Of a stretch of DNA of 64,000 nucleotides, positions 33,775 through 45,905 are shown piece by piece. Position numbers and translations under genes: made by a program. The notes under the pieces are model-generated. The model saw only the letters and a program-made list of their open reading frames with translations. It did no database searches and was not told the DNA's origin. This DNA is from Brachynemurus nebulosus (Eukaryota; Arthropoda; Insecta; Neuroptera; Myrmeleontidae), in the NCBI GenBank assembly GCA_035578155.1, contig JAPWDM010000014.1, positions 14,999,501-15,063,500 on the forward strand. Reading direction: 5' to 3'. Each line of letters starts with the position of its first letter. Position 1 is the first letter of the stretch.

Positions 33775-34014
33775 CACTTTACGGTTCGATGAGACAGCAT
33801 CTGTGTCACAGCCGTTGAACAACAGACTGTAGGTATCGACCAATCGTGATCAGCGTTTATATAAGTGTGATGCCATCGCATAGGTGCGTAGCTACAACAG
33901 GTTTGCTGCCACATCGTGAAGTGCCATCACTCACGGTAATTAGACGGAGAGCGAGTAATGTTTGTGTACGCTTTATACGAAACTGTTGACGTGGTACAGT
34001 ATTGCGTCAACGTG
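33775..34014. mobile_element. Candidate TTAA-flanked MITE, 240 bp
   Basis: TTAA occurs at 33771-33774 and 34015-34018. The inner ends, CACTTTACGG and (inverted) CACGTTGACG, share CACnTT. The interior is much richer in G+C than its flanks and holds ATCACTCACGGTAATT and GCCATCGCATAGG. This is piggyBac-like by target site and length, but the very short end match makes the call tentative. Confidence 0.45.
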
Positions 34015-34018
34015 TTAA

Positions 34019-35244
34019 GTTGCCTCGGGGTAAGTTTAATGTGTAGACGTGCGAACTATATAGAGTTAACTTTTCTTAAAAACCAGTTTATTTATAATAA
34101 TATTTAAAAAACCTATCTTATTTAATTTTTTCTGCTGTTTTCGGTGATACAAACAATTAGGGAAGCCTTTCAACTGTAACAAATTTTGGGAAAAAATTCA
34201 TGGTTTTTGACAAGAAATGGTTTTTAACGTTTTCCAAAATCTTATAAAAATAAAATATTTCATTCGAGAGTTATCCTTGAAATATAAATATGAGTTTCTC
34301 TTCACATCTATAAACCGTTCAGTCCGCGATCTTTTGATTAAGTTGCACATGTCTGTTTTATAGTATGTTACCTACTGTTTTGACATTTTTAATATTATCA
34401 ACACATCTACCAATATAGTGACAGTGCACATCTTAAACATCTTGATATACGTCACTGTTTATAACATCTAATAAATTTCTTTCATCATAGCCGAATGTTA
34501 CGTTACGTGACGTTATATATCAATATTATCTCCGTAATATTTTCGTTCTTCTTAACAATTTCATAAAAGACAGCGTCGATAAGAGGAGAACGATAATACA
34601 AAATTTATTTTACGTAATAACCAGCGAGCGAGCGAGTTCAGTTATAAGAACGTAAAGTAAAGCACATTTCTGATATTTGTTCTACCATACCTACCAGCCT
34701 ATTCGCCGCATCTTTGTCACTCGCATTCACCTGCTAACGGTCTTTGTTCTTTATTCTCTACATGTGAGTGTCAACAAAAATAATCGTTATCGTTGTAGAA
34801 AATTATAATACATTTATAAGGGTGTACGTCTTTGCAGACACGGGAAGGCGAGCAAGGGTGAGGGGGTGTGCCACACAGGTGTATATGTGCGTACATGCGT
34901 GCGTGAGTTCATGCATTATACGTATTCATGCATGCTGTATGCGTGACTTGTATTTTTGTATCGTCTATTTAAATCAAATCTCTTTTATACACTCCTCAAA
35001 CCATTATGAAAAGTTATCTGCTTGTACAAGCCTTGGTTATGTATGTGTAACAACTGCAAGTGGAGTTTTTAGTTTCAAGTCGAGTGTATTACTGGTATCG
35101 GTAGTATATATGAAGGGTAATTTTAGAATCACGGTTTTCCTGTCAGTTGAAAAATCTGTGCTTATTATTGATTTTATGAAGTATTTTATTAAAGTAAATT
35201 GAAACTTATTGTAAAGTGGATAAAAGGCAAAGAACCAGGAGGTT
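34019..35244. other. Non-coding stretch
   Basis: A 144-codon plus-strand frame (34768-35202) is the second longest in the window. Its middle comes from GTGYRTRY-type low-complexity DNA (near 34855-34935), and it has no domain I recognise, so I do not call a gene. A GAGCGAGCGAG run lies near 34625. Confidence 0.45.
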
Positions 35245-35420
35245 GTTTTTTTTATAGGGTTCCAAAGAAACAACTTGAAATTTTTTAGTTTCGTTAAATC
35301 CGTCTGCCCATCCGTCTGTCCGTCCGCCACTTTCCCATAGTTATTACGTCTTTTGGTCTATGAGCATGAAATTATGCATGGGTATGCTACAACGTATCAA
35401 AAAAAATTTCCTTTTTTAAT
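35245..35420. repeat. Dispersed insect-type repeat with CCGTCTGTCCGTCCG motif
   Basis: TTTTTTATAGGGTTCCAAAG followed by CCGTCTGCCCATCCGTCTGT and GTCCGCC resembles a repeat type common in insect genomes. Only this fragment is seen, without ends or frame. Confidence 0.5.
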
Positions 35421-35919
35421 TATTTTCTCCATTGAAAAATGGAGATGAAAATTTCTTTCCACGATAAATTCCTTGTATCATTTTTCATTTTTAAGTTCTG
35501 TTTACGAAATACTGAGCTTTAAAATGGCGGGTAGCTTCGCTGTCCTCCATACTTTTTAAATTGTTGGCTCAAAAAATCTGAAAAAGTCATAAGTACTAGC
35601 ACTTTCACTCAAGTAAAATCCTTTCGGCTAAGTTATGTTGAGAACTTACTGGGATATAGGCAAACGAATTTTCGAAAATTTTATACTTAATGACCCTAGT
35701 AAATCAAAATTTGCAACAAGGTATGTTTTAGTAGGTATTAGAGAGTATTCTTCAAAAATTCAAATCTACTTCGTCAAGGAAAATTCTGGAAAATGTGGTG
35801 TTTCGTTTTTCCATAGTGTATGGAGAAATAATTTCATATAGATCAATTCCAATCTAAAATGAAATCGAGGTTCTTCTAACCAATTTTCATTTCTAAGGCT
35901 TGTATGCGAGTTAAACTAA
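35421..35919. other. Non-coding stretch
   Basis: I see no gene. A 68-codon frame at 35635-35841 has no recognisable domain. Confidence 0.4.
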
Positions 35920-37392
35920 CAAGGAGATGCACCCAGAGTGAAATTCGGGATTTTAATGAAACACCGTTGCTGTGTAGAATAGGCAAAAATAAGGGACCCG
36001 TGTTTTTTTTATCGACCATCTTCTACGTTTAAGGGGTGAAACCAGCGCCTAAAGTTGGGGGTTCAAATCGTATTTCTTAAGATATCTCGAAAGCTATAAG
36101 AGATAAAGGAAAACTTTAAATTGATTAAATGTTACACTTTGAAAGACCTATTCACCTGTATAGGTTAAACCAGGGCCGTATTCATAAGAGGGGCTGGAGG
36201 GGTGAAAATGGGGGTAAATTTTCTTCTACAGCCTGAATGGTTCAATGTGTCAACTTTTTGCCATCATAAATATAAAAAGCACCAAAAATTAGGGGACACG
36301 TGTTTTTGCGTTTTTTCGAATTTTGTGTGGTATTCAAGCCATATAAGAAAGAAAAAATAATTTACATTATATTGCATTATTATTGATTGCAAATACGTTG
36401 TATATTTTTCTATTTTTATGTTTATTACATCCATGAAAATGTAAATTTTTATTTTCCGATAATGATTCATGTATTCTTCAGTATTTACTTAATTGGTAAT
36501 TTAGCCATGCGTATATTTGGTTACTCGTATTCGATATTTTTTATACCTATTTCTACCAAAGTTCTCTGGTCTGCAAGTGTTAATGAATGTTCAAGAAGAA
36601 GCAATAATCTTCCGTTCAACAACTGCCTTTATCTTCTTACAAATTCGTTTTTAACCAAATAAACGCGATTTATTTGTTTCTCAACATTCAAACTATTTTT
36701 CTTATTCTTTTTGTATGTTTTATAGGTGCCAACCCCATTCCCCAAATCGCAACATTTATTACAAACACCTGAACAGTAGTGAGCGACAGAAATTATTGCT
36801 TCTTCTCGAGCATTCATTAACACAAGCACACTAGAAACCTCTAACTTTGGCAGAAATAGGTATAATAAATCGAATATGAGTAACCAAATGTACACATGGA
36901 TAAATTACCACATAAGTTAGTACTGAAAAATATATGAATCGTTATCGGAAAGTAAAAATTTACATTTTCATGATGAAAATCAACATGAAAATAAAAAAAT
37001 ATAGAACGTATTTGCAATGAATAATAATGCAATATAATCTACTCCATTATTTTCCTCCTTACCACTAGAACCACTCAGGCTGTACCAGAAAATTTACCCC
37101 CATTTTCACCCCTCCAGCCCCTCTTATGCACATGGCCCTGGTTTAACCTATACAGGTGAATAGATCTTTCAAGGAGTAACATTTCGTCGATTTAAAGTTT
37201 TCCGCTATTTCTTATAGTTTTCGAGATATCTTAAGAAATACGATTTGAACCCCCAGATTTAGGGGCTGGTTTCACTCCGAAAACGTGGAAGATGGCCGAT
37301 AAAAAAAAATCCGAGTCCCTTATTTTTGCCTATTCTACACACCAGGGAAGTTTCATCAAAATTCTGAATTTCACTTTGGGTGCATCTCCTTG
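35920..37392. mobile_element. 1.47-kb foldback element (near-complete palindrome)
   Basis: CAAGGAGATGCACCCAGAGT at 35920 is mirrored by ACTTTGGGTGCATCTCCTTG ending at 37392. Inverted similarity continues inward almost to the centre near 36656. About 320 bp of close match (AAAATGGGGGTAAATTTTCT against AGAAAATTTACCCCCATTTT) is followed by a more diverged segment (GTGTTAATGAATGTTCAAGA near 36578 against TCGAGCATTCATTAACAC near 36808). The two arms are each about 700 bp. A target duplication is not clear. It is non-coding. Pairs of 60-90 codon frames inside are the two arms read in opposite directions. Confidence 0.9.
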
Positions 37393-38387
37393 CAAGACTT
37401 GTAAAATGTATTTATCTATTTTTTAGATAAACTGTAAAAAATTTACAAAGGTTCATTACATTTTATGTCGAAAATTGTGAAAAACTTAAACTAATAAGGA
37501 ATAAATGCGCTTCCAACACGCAATTCACGAATTTTTTTTCAAACTTAGCGTTTCTACTCATTTACGTTTAGAAATTTTGCAACATCTAATAAAGCAAATA
37601 GTCCGAGTGTAAGTAACGCACTTAACGAAATCGTAATAAGGGCTTTTATAGCATGACTATCGAGTCTTCCATCTGAAGTCTTTCTACTAAAATATAAATA
37701 TTAGTTAATATTGTCATACAAAATACCAACTTTTCTTTTGTGACAACAATATTTAAAATAGAGTATTTAAAAGTGTCCTTCCCAGCGCTTCTACCCTAAC
37801 ATTCTTTCGTGTACGGCAGTTCACTTACCTATTAGCTACTAATGTTATTCAGTGCATCCTTTTTTTGCTTATGTGTCATTCAAATCATATCTATGATTTC
37901 TTTGAGATTTTTTATTAACTTTTTACAAGACAATCTCAAAATATAAAATCGCCTAGGAACAAAAAATTGCCCGTGATTGATTTTTAATCTTGATATCAAG
38001 AATATTCTCCCAAACTTTCAGATATTCAAAGTCCTTTGTATGTTTTGGTCTTTGAACGTAAAACGCGCTTGAAAGCGTGAAATAGCAGTTGTGGCTTACT
38101 CGTATGTTCACTCATATGTATATGCATATGCATGTGTATATATACAATACATATACCATTATTTGCCGAAGTAATTTCATTTGGATTATTACGTGCCGAA
38201 ATTTTAAACACCTTTTCGTTGAAGTGACATTTATTTCACCGAAGCCATTTCTATATACATTAAAAAAAGATATTGTTATTGGAGTTTAAGGTCATATTAA
38301 ATATTAAACCTGAAAAACAGAGATCAATTTTTTTCTTGTTAAAAATTTTCTGTAATTAACGTTTTTTTAAAGGTTTTTCTCTCCTTA
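37393..38387. other. Non-coding stretch
   Basis: I see no gene. A short ATGTATATGCATATGCATG run near 38115 is palindromic, low-complexity DNA. Confidence 0.5.
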
Positions 38388-39003
38388 AGGTGAATCGATC
38401 ACTTGAAATTTTCCAAGTTTAGAATTTGAAATTTTAGTATATTATAGAGAAATATATGATGCATTCACTGACACTATTTTGAATAATTTCTGACGGGTAG
38501 CTTAGAAGAAATAAATTTTAAAAGTTAGAATTTTTAACGTACGAGTAAATGGCAAAGAATGATTAGAGGTGAATCAGTGGTATGTATTTAAGTAAGCTGT
38601 GTCATTAAAAAACAACTTTAAGATTTAAAAAAAAAACTGAAAATTGTTTTCTTTTATGTTTTTGAATCATTAAAAAACTATTTTGTTTAATATTGGACTT
38701 TTAGTTATTGTAATAAATAGAAAAAAAAAAACTATACAAATGTCATTTTATACTAATACACCCATAATATATTTGTGTACCCATTAGTTATTATGTGTGC
38801 ATACACGTCACTACCAGAATGCAATTTATTACTTTTAAAATTATTAAAATTAGGGGGTTGAACAATAATCAAATATTAATACTGTTACATGTATTATAAA
38901 ATTTAAATTATTTTTGTACACATAAATTATATTTATTTATAGAGAAAAGAATAGACTTAGTAATTCATTTGTCACAAATTTGTCAGTATTGTTCGATTCA
39001 CCT
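38388..39003. mobile_element. TA-flanked MITE, 616 bp
   Basis: AGGTGAATCGATCA at 38388 and its inverse TGTTCGATTCACCT ending at 39003 are flanked by TA (38386-38387, 39004-39005). The inverted ends are about 14-16 bp. The TA site suggests the Tc1/mariner group, but the alternative boundary reading AAGGTG is possible. No transposase is present. Confidence 0.55.
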
Positions 39004-39750
39004 TAACAGTTTTTTATTTACACATCGAATACTTTTTTTTTGGATAAGACATAATAATGTAGATTCTGTTACTTGTTACACTATTTTTGTTACTTTAATT
39101 CAATTACATTATATACGATCCCATTAATTTAATTATGAAAATTCCTTTAATGCGATACCTACCCACATTCTACACGTTCTGTAATTATAAATGTTTACAC
39201 TAGGGGATAACAAAAAAACATATTCATTATATTATTTTATGCCCCAAAGTTTCACACAAAAAAGGTTGGTTAACTGTTTTGTAGTTTACATGATGAGACA
39301 ATAAATTTTATCGTTTTAATAGAGGTGTTTGCTAAATAATTTACCGATCTCCTACCTTTACTTTCGATGTATATTTATTTGTATATATAGTCGACTCTTC
39401 TTAAATTGGATAGCGACTAATTTTTAGACATATTATCCTTGATATGGACTGAATTTTTTTAAAGAAATAATATCCCCACCAGTGTTAATAAAATTAATAA
39501 TGATTTGGTAGTTTGTTTTTTTAGATTTAAGAGCATACATTAGCTTTTTTGGGCTTAGCTTTAGACTAGGTTTTTATATTTTTGAAAAATTACCTTTAAG
39601 CGTTGTCACAAAAATTTGATTCGAGTGAAACAGTATTTGAGTTATAAAATTTGACTGGCGTAATATGTCAACTCGAGTAAACTAGTACTATTGTTATCTT
39701 TTAGAGTTTTAGACTGAAGATAATAAAATATTACTTCGGACCAACTGTTA
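39004..39750. other. Non-coding stretch
   Basis: I see nothing definable here. Confidence 0.45.
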
Positions 39751-40386
39751 AGCTAGTGTTTCACCTAACATTTAGATTTTATAAAATTATAATCTTTTGT
39801 TAAAATTATAATTTTATGGTAAAATGATTTTTTATGAGGTGTTTCAATTAAAATCTAGATTTTATAAGCCGAGTATGCCGACTATAATCGATCGAAGAAA
39901 CGACTATTTAATTCTAAGGAAAAAAAATGGCGCCAAATGTCAGTTTACAAAAAAACAACATTTATTGCATACTACTAGTACATTTATTTGAAAAAATAAA
40001 AAGGCAGTTTTTAAAAAATATTCATGGTCGTTGTACAATTTAACATGGTACTAAATTTAATATTAAAATTTATTTTTTCATCAGTAATGTTAGTAATTTT
40101 CATCAATAATGTTATGTAGTAAATTTTTTCATCAATAGTGTTCATTAATAATAGAACTAGATCTACATTTGCTACATATCTGTCACTTCTGCACATGAAT
40201 TTTTTTAGTTTTCGCCATTTTGATTTGTAGGTGAGGGTTAATTATACTTGAAAAATTCTTATAATATCTAGATTTTAGAAAATCTAGATTTTAAATATAT
40301 TACACCTACGATTACACTAAAATTTAAGCCACGCCCCCGTAAAATTATATATTTATAAAATCTAGGTGTTAGGTGGAACACTAGCT
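39751..40386. mobile_element. MITE with TTA target duplications, 636 bp
   Basis: AGCTAGTGTTTCACCTAACA and the inverse TGTTAGGTGGAACACTAGCT continue inward through TTAGATTTTATAAA. TTA flanks both sides (39748-39750 and 40387-40389). TWA duplications again point to PIF/Harbinger. Internal copies of AAAATCTAGATTTTA give further palindromes. A 61-codon minus frame inside is not a transposase. Confidence 0.8.
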
Positions 40387-40440
40387 TTAGTCAGCATCGA
40401 TTTACCTCTTCAGTAATTTTATCTATCAAATTTCTATAAC

Positions 40441-40880
40441 AAAGTAACAAGGTTACAGCAGTTTTACATCAAAAGTAGTAAGGTTACAGCGAGTCTGTAT
40501 CAAAAGTAGTAAGGTTACAGCGAGTCTGTATCAGAAGTAGTAAGGTTACAGTGAGTCTGTATCAAAAGTAGTAAGGTTACAGCAATTCTGTATCAAATGT
40601 AGTAAGGTTACAGCGACACTGTATCAAAAGTAGTAAGGTTACAACAATTCTGTATCAAAAGTAGTAAGGTTACAGCGAGTCTGTATCAAAAGTAGTAAGG
40701 TTACAGCGATACTGTATCAAAAGTAGTAAGGTTACAACGATTCTGTATCAAAAGTAGTAAAGTTACAGCAATTCTGTATCAAAAGTAGTAAGGTTACAGC
40801 GATTCTGTATCGAAAGTAGTAAGGTTACAGCGATTCTGAATCAAAAGTAGTAGGATTATAGTGACTTTCTACCAAAATGT
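40441..40880. repeat. 31-bp minisatellite, about 14 units
   Basis: The unit is close to AGTAGTAAGGTTACAGCGAT followed by TCTGTATCAAA, with a period of exactly 31 (for example, GTAG at 40506 and 40537). Units differ mainly at the GCGAG/GCGAT/ACAAT segment. The first and last units are more degraded (AAGTAACAAGG, TAGGATTATAG), as expected for arrays that recombine internally. Confidence 0.95.
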
Positions 40881-40883
40881 TTG

Positions 40884-41492
40884 TACCGAAGTGAAATAAA
40901 AATCACTTTTCAATATACGTTTTTTCATTATAGTTGTAATTTTATTATATAAAAAACGAGAGCAGCCCTGCATTTTGTTCAGAGGGTATACTTTCAACTA
41001 AAGTTTTGCATATAAGAATTTTGTATTTGCCGAAAACATATTATGTCGGTAACTTTCTTGGACAACCGTAATCCCATAAGAAACTACCATTTGTTTAAAA
41101 TTGTCAAATGGCTTCCATGGAGGTCATCCTTTCTCTCTGTATTATTGTACGAAATTTGTTTCAAGGCTCCGCGCGCTCATTTTGCACCGGGCCCCACTTT
41201 TGTTCGAACTGCCTCTGACTGTAGTTCTCATCAAATACATTTTCTCGTTTTCTTAAAACATTAAAAAAAAGCAAGAAAAAAATTGAACCAGCTATTCTCA
41301 CGTGATGATTACCAATTTTTTTGATGTTTACAAAAGAGCAAATTATTTGCCGCCGTATACATATTATATTATTGTATTGTGTACGGCGTTACGGATTCAT
41401 ATCACCTAATAGTTTCTATGAACATCTGTTTCACGAACACTTTAATAGGGTGTACACAGTGGTGGTGGCAGACGAAGTCGACCAAACGTATA
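40884..41492. other. Non-coding stretch
   Basis: I see no gene. A G+C-richer patch near 41160-41225 (CCGCGCGCTC, CACCGGGCCCC) has no partner. Confidence 0.45.
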
Positions 41493-42628
41493 CCGTAGAC
41501 AGGGATGAATAGGCACGAATTCAGACTTCACACCGTGTTTTTGTATTTATTTTATGAGGGCCTAATCTCTACTATGTTAAAACTTTACGTGAGGATGGTC
41601 ACTTGATCACGGTATCCTAAAATATCGGTGGTTTTTTAAGAATAACAAAAATCATTTCCTCTCTATGATAAATAGGGGTCAAAAGAGACGATAAAGGGGT
41701 GAATGGGAACAATCCGTAGAACCAACCAAAATTGAAAATCAAATATAGTTTCGAATTTTTTTGTATCTGTACATCCAAAAAAGGAAAAAATATTTTATGA
41801 ATTCCTGTAGAAATAAACGTAAAATTCAATGGTTATAAAATATAGAAATGTTATGTTGAATGTCTTTATAAAAATATCGAATGACTTGATGACCTTGAAA
41901 ATGCTCTGTTCTATGTTTCAATAGATTCTTCATCCGTCCCTAATCACCCCACATTCGTCTCTTTATACTTGATAAAATGTTCTTATTAACCTATAATACT
42001 GTTCCTATTCACATTTTTTCCGTCCCTAATATTAACCTCAATTTAGCCCTAAGTCAAGTGTCAAATCCTCATTATTTCCTCTTAAAAAAATTTAAAAAAA
42101 GTCTCTTTTTCTCAGATATGTTTCAAAATAACTAAAATTTCATTAGACAACAATTTACTGATAAAAGCACCAAAATAAATAGTTTTTAGATAAAGTTTTA
42201 AGAACCAAAAAACAGTACTGTTTGAAGACGACAATCTAAACTGATTTTTTAATATTTTTTGCCCAACTTCAAGCTTAATCACTATTGTTACCCAAAAGAA
42301 TAATGTTTATACTATAATTTAAGTAAGATATATATTCGCATTTACGTCTAATATTTTTAAACTAAGTTAATGAATAACATTTTTTTTAAATAATTAATAC
42401 TAGACAGGTTTATTTTGTGAAAATCCATATTAAAACTGTCTAGTATTAATTATTTGAAAAAAGAACAATTTTTAGTTATGTTTTTTACCTGAGGATGGTG
42501 TAAAAGCCGAAAGTCGACTCGTGTTTTTCTATGATTTTGCTGTGAAAAGTGACAAAGCAACGATCCCATGTTTTAACATTTTTTTTGTCCCTATTTACTC
42601 GCCTGTCCCGATTCACTCGCGTCTACGG
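41493..42628. mobile_element. TA-flanked element with internal repeats, 1136 bp
   Basis: CCGTAGAC at 41493 is mirrored by GTCTACGG ending at 42628, each next to TA. The flanking subterminal zones hold GGGATGAATAGG, GGGGTGAATGGGAAC, GTCCCTATTTACTCG and GTCCCGATTCACTCG, that is, several variants of one motif in both orientations. No frame survives. The perfect end match is only 8 bp, so the superfamily is open. Confidence 0.5.
42388..42455. repeat. 24-bp hairpin
   Basis: AAATAATTAATACTAGACAG is followed 20 bases later by CTGTCTAGTATTAATTATTT. It is nested in the preceding element and may be a small insertion of its own. Confidence 0.8.
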
Positions 42629-44872
42629 TACCTACTGCAGCAATAGATAGGTATGTCTGTATCTATTTGTGAACGTGCTCAGTCCATTTACAATTAATCT
42701 TGTAAACACCTCCTGTTTGTGCTACAATCGTACACTGATATACTGGTTGTATGTCGGGTGTTGACGGGGGACGTTAGCGGGGGTGAGATGTAACCAGAGA
42801 GATAATAATACGTGACCAATTTAATATCGAAATTGAATCATGTTTGTGACTGGGTGGGTAATGTAACGACATAGATATATATGTACAATGTTCAGATAGA
42901 TAGCGGTGTATTGCATTATATGTTGAGTTTTGTTCGCTACAGAGATTTCAGTATAATATTAAGTGGGTTTCATTTTTCGCTTTTTTTAGGTCAAGTTCAA
43001 GGAGTTCAAATATTTCATTCAACAACAGTAAATTAATACTTCTGTTTTAGACAAGAAAATACTATTTATAAGAATTATTTAACCATTTAAATTTATTATA
43101 TAATTTTATAGCTTTCTCTACAAAAAAAGAACAGAACGGTAATAAAACAAAATATTAGGTAGGTGTGAAAGTTCGATCTACTTTCTACGTGCTGAATTCG
43201 AATTTAATAAAATGAACCTGTGCTTCTTTCTTCTTTAATTTCCAGACCCCATTTTCTAAAGAATTCACAAAAATACCCGTTTAAAATAATTATTAACTAA
43301 CAATACTTTGATTAATGCAAAATGTCTCATCAAGATTCCTTTTCAAGGAAATTACGTAAAAAAATTTAGTGATGAAAATTTTCTTTCACACTTCATCTTA
43401 TTTATAATGTCTAGCGGCCGGTTTTACATTCATAATTTTAAAGGTTCTTTAACTAAAGTTACTTTTAATTTAAAGTGGACTTTATTTTTAGCATTGTTTT
43501 ACAATGATCAGGTTTACTTACTTCTGTTAAAGGACTTTTAAGTGTTGCATGGATACGAACTATAAATGATCGTAGCTAATCTTACATTTAAAAAAAAATA
43601 ACTATAGAAACGAAAATATGAACATGATTGGAATTGAAAACTACATTAATTCTTTTTAAAAGAAATTTATCATAAATACAATGAATCATAAAAGAAATCG
43701 CGGGTAACCCAGAAATCGTTCAGCCAGTTTAACCCAAAAGGAATGTTTTATATTAATCCAAGACGTAAAAATAATCAAAAATATTATTGTTAATAAGCAA
43801 ACAAATAAATTTTTGTTTTATTTATTTAAGGTACGAATATTTTATGGAAAAGTTATGCTTATAAACAAAATTCAATGATAATAATCAGCAATAACAAATA
43901 TTTTAAAGCCGACTTTAAGCCGTAAAAGTCGAGATAATTCTTATTTTAGTTTAAAGTCGACTTTTACACTAACGTGGCTTTAAATATGATTGTAAAACAG
44001 TACCAAAAAATAGAATCAGTTTTAAAGTTGGATTTAGTGTTAAAGTAGGCTTCAAATGGGAATGGAAAACCGCCCGTAGAGGACTTTTTCCAGATTTCTC
44101 TGGACAATCCTTCTAGTAATTTTTAAATTATATTTATATTTAACAGGAAATATAATTTTTCCGACTGCTTATTCACCGAACATGTAATTCAATAAATGTC
44201 GATAATTTCACAAGCATTAGAGAGATATCTAAGAGCAATTATTTAATTTTCAATGGAATTCTTGCAGCTCGGAATCATTTCCACATTACTTTGTGTAATA
44301 TGAAATGCCGTTTTCTATAACTCAGTTCCAAAACATGGAAATTTTATCGTCAAAAACCTTCTTTTTATGTAAAGCTAACCCCGCTATTTTCTTTTCTTTT
44401 TTTTTTTTTAAAGCAAAAAGAAAAATTATAATCATTATAAGTCACACATCCTTCTACGGACTGGTGAGGTATTTTCGCGGATCGACGATTCGGGAACATC
44501 AGCCTATAGTAATATATGTTATGAGTAATATCCAGAGAGTTATGGGCCTTATAGCAACGTGTTTTTCAGTAGGTGTCATACATTGTCTACTTTATAAGCT
44601 TAACAAAGCTACCAGTGCAGTTGAAGTTGCATTGTCGAATTATTTGTCAGTGTCCCCACCTCTTTCCTTGTTTGTATAAATATATCCAGTGTTTGATAAG
44701 ATATAAATATTTTATTATCTATTGTTGTAGATAACAGATTACTTAAAATATATAGATAATTATACATAGATAATTTAACCGTTATCTAATTAAAATTTTA
44801 GATAACAAATAATATTTACAAAAATAATACACAAGGTTCACTTTATTATTTTATTGATTATATCCGATTCTA
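42629..44872. other. Non-coding stretch
   Basis: No gene is supported. The longest frame, 124 codons at 44305-44679, has no recognisable domain. Near 43907-44055 the phrase TTTAAAGCCGACTTTAA and its variants recur in both orientations, suggesting a small palindromic repeat. Near 44690-44815 GTTATCTA/TAGATAAC recurs in both orientations. Confidence 0.45.
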
Positions 44873-45905
44873 CACTAAGAAAAAATTACAGTAAAAATTA
44901 CGGAGCTGCCGGAAACCAGGCTCAAGTGACCAGTCGGTAGGAAATTATCAAGCAAAAATATAAAAAATGCCTTTCAAACATTATTTTTTACGATTCATTT
45001 GAAAATTTTTCCTATACAGCTTAAGAATTTTTCCTATACAGCTCCGTAAAATTCGATGGGCTAGTAAAATTTCAATTTCAATTTCAATTTTTGTAAAATT
45101 ATACTAGACATTGAAGAATTTTTACGGAGTCACAGTGTAATTTTTAATAAGCTAGACGGTAGACGCTATTTGTTATCTCTATTTTCTCCTTGAAACCTGT
45201 CTTTCAGCATGTCTCTCACACAAGCATCACACATAACTGACGATAAACAGGCTGCACCAAGGTCATTTTGAATACCTAACTCACCAGCAGTCCGACCGTT
45301 ACCAGTTTAGTAGCAGTAGAGCCATGTTAGTGAGTGGATGTGTACCAGGAGTGTCATTTTTTTTTAAATAATAAACTATTTAATGGACTTTACATTTAAA
45401 ACAAAGAATTGTTTTTTGTGTTTCATGAAAATCGCATTATTTTATTATTGATAAAGAACTAATAATTAAGATATAATAATTAAGATTTTTAAAAAACTAC
45501 GTTGATTAAAGATTTTTATATGTATTGATGTTTATTGAAACATGTTTTTCTACAAATAATAAAAAACCACAGAATATTTTTTCAATATTAATAATTTGAT
45601 CTTAATCCTTACCCTTCTATCAATATCTTTTTAAACTATTTTAATTCAATTATTTATTAATAAATAAAAAAAACCTTATAAATAATACGGTAAAAGAGTA
45701 GAATTTTTCCTGTACAGCGCCGAAATTTTTACGGTGTCACAGTGTAATTTTTACTGTGCAGTCAAATTTTATGGAGCTATAGGGTAATTTTTACTATACT
45801 CATCGTACTTTTTCCTTTGCCTGTCACTTATGCCCGCATTACCAGAGAGCTCCGTAATTTTTCACTAGAATTTTCCATAAAAATTACCGTATTTTTTTCT
45901 CAGTG
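44873..45905. mobile_element. TA-flanked element with CACTnAGAAAAAA ends, 1033 bp
   Basis: CACTAAGAAAAAATTACAGT and the inverse GTATTTTTTTCTCAGTG are flanked by TA (44871-44872, 45906-45907). A 30-bp inner phrase, TTTTTACGGnGTCACAGTGT followed by AATTTTTA, occurs at about 45119 and 45724. CTCCGTAA-type motifs are scattered throughout. It is non-coding. It is related in its end sequence to 55188-55974. Confidence 0.75.

Noticed and set aside
34768..35202. 144-codon open frame as a possible gene
   Set aside because: Its middle derives from GTGTRYRTGC-type low-complexity DNA, it overlaps a 97-codon frame on the other strand, and it has no recognisable domain or splice context.
36264..37032. Paired 60-90 codon frames as conserved coding sequence
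   Set aside because: They are the two arms of the palindrome read from opposite strands, so their similarity is structural, not evidence of coding.
40441..40880. CRISPR array
   Set aside because: The repeats are directly adjacent at a 31-bp period with no unique spacers, and the DNA is eukaryotic.
44305..44679. 124-codon open frame as a possible gene
   Set aside because: Residue content follows T- and A-rich codons, with a run from poly-T. There is no motif, and no neighbouring exon was found.
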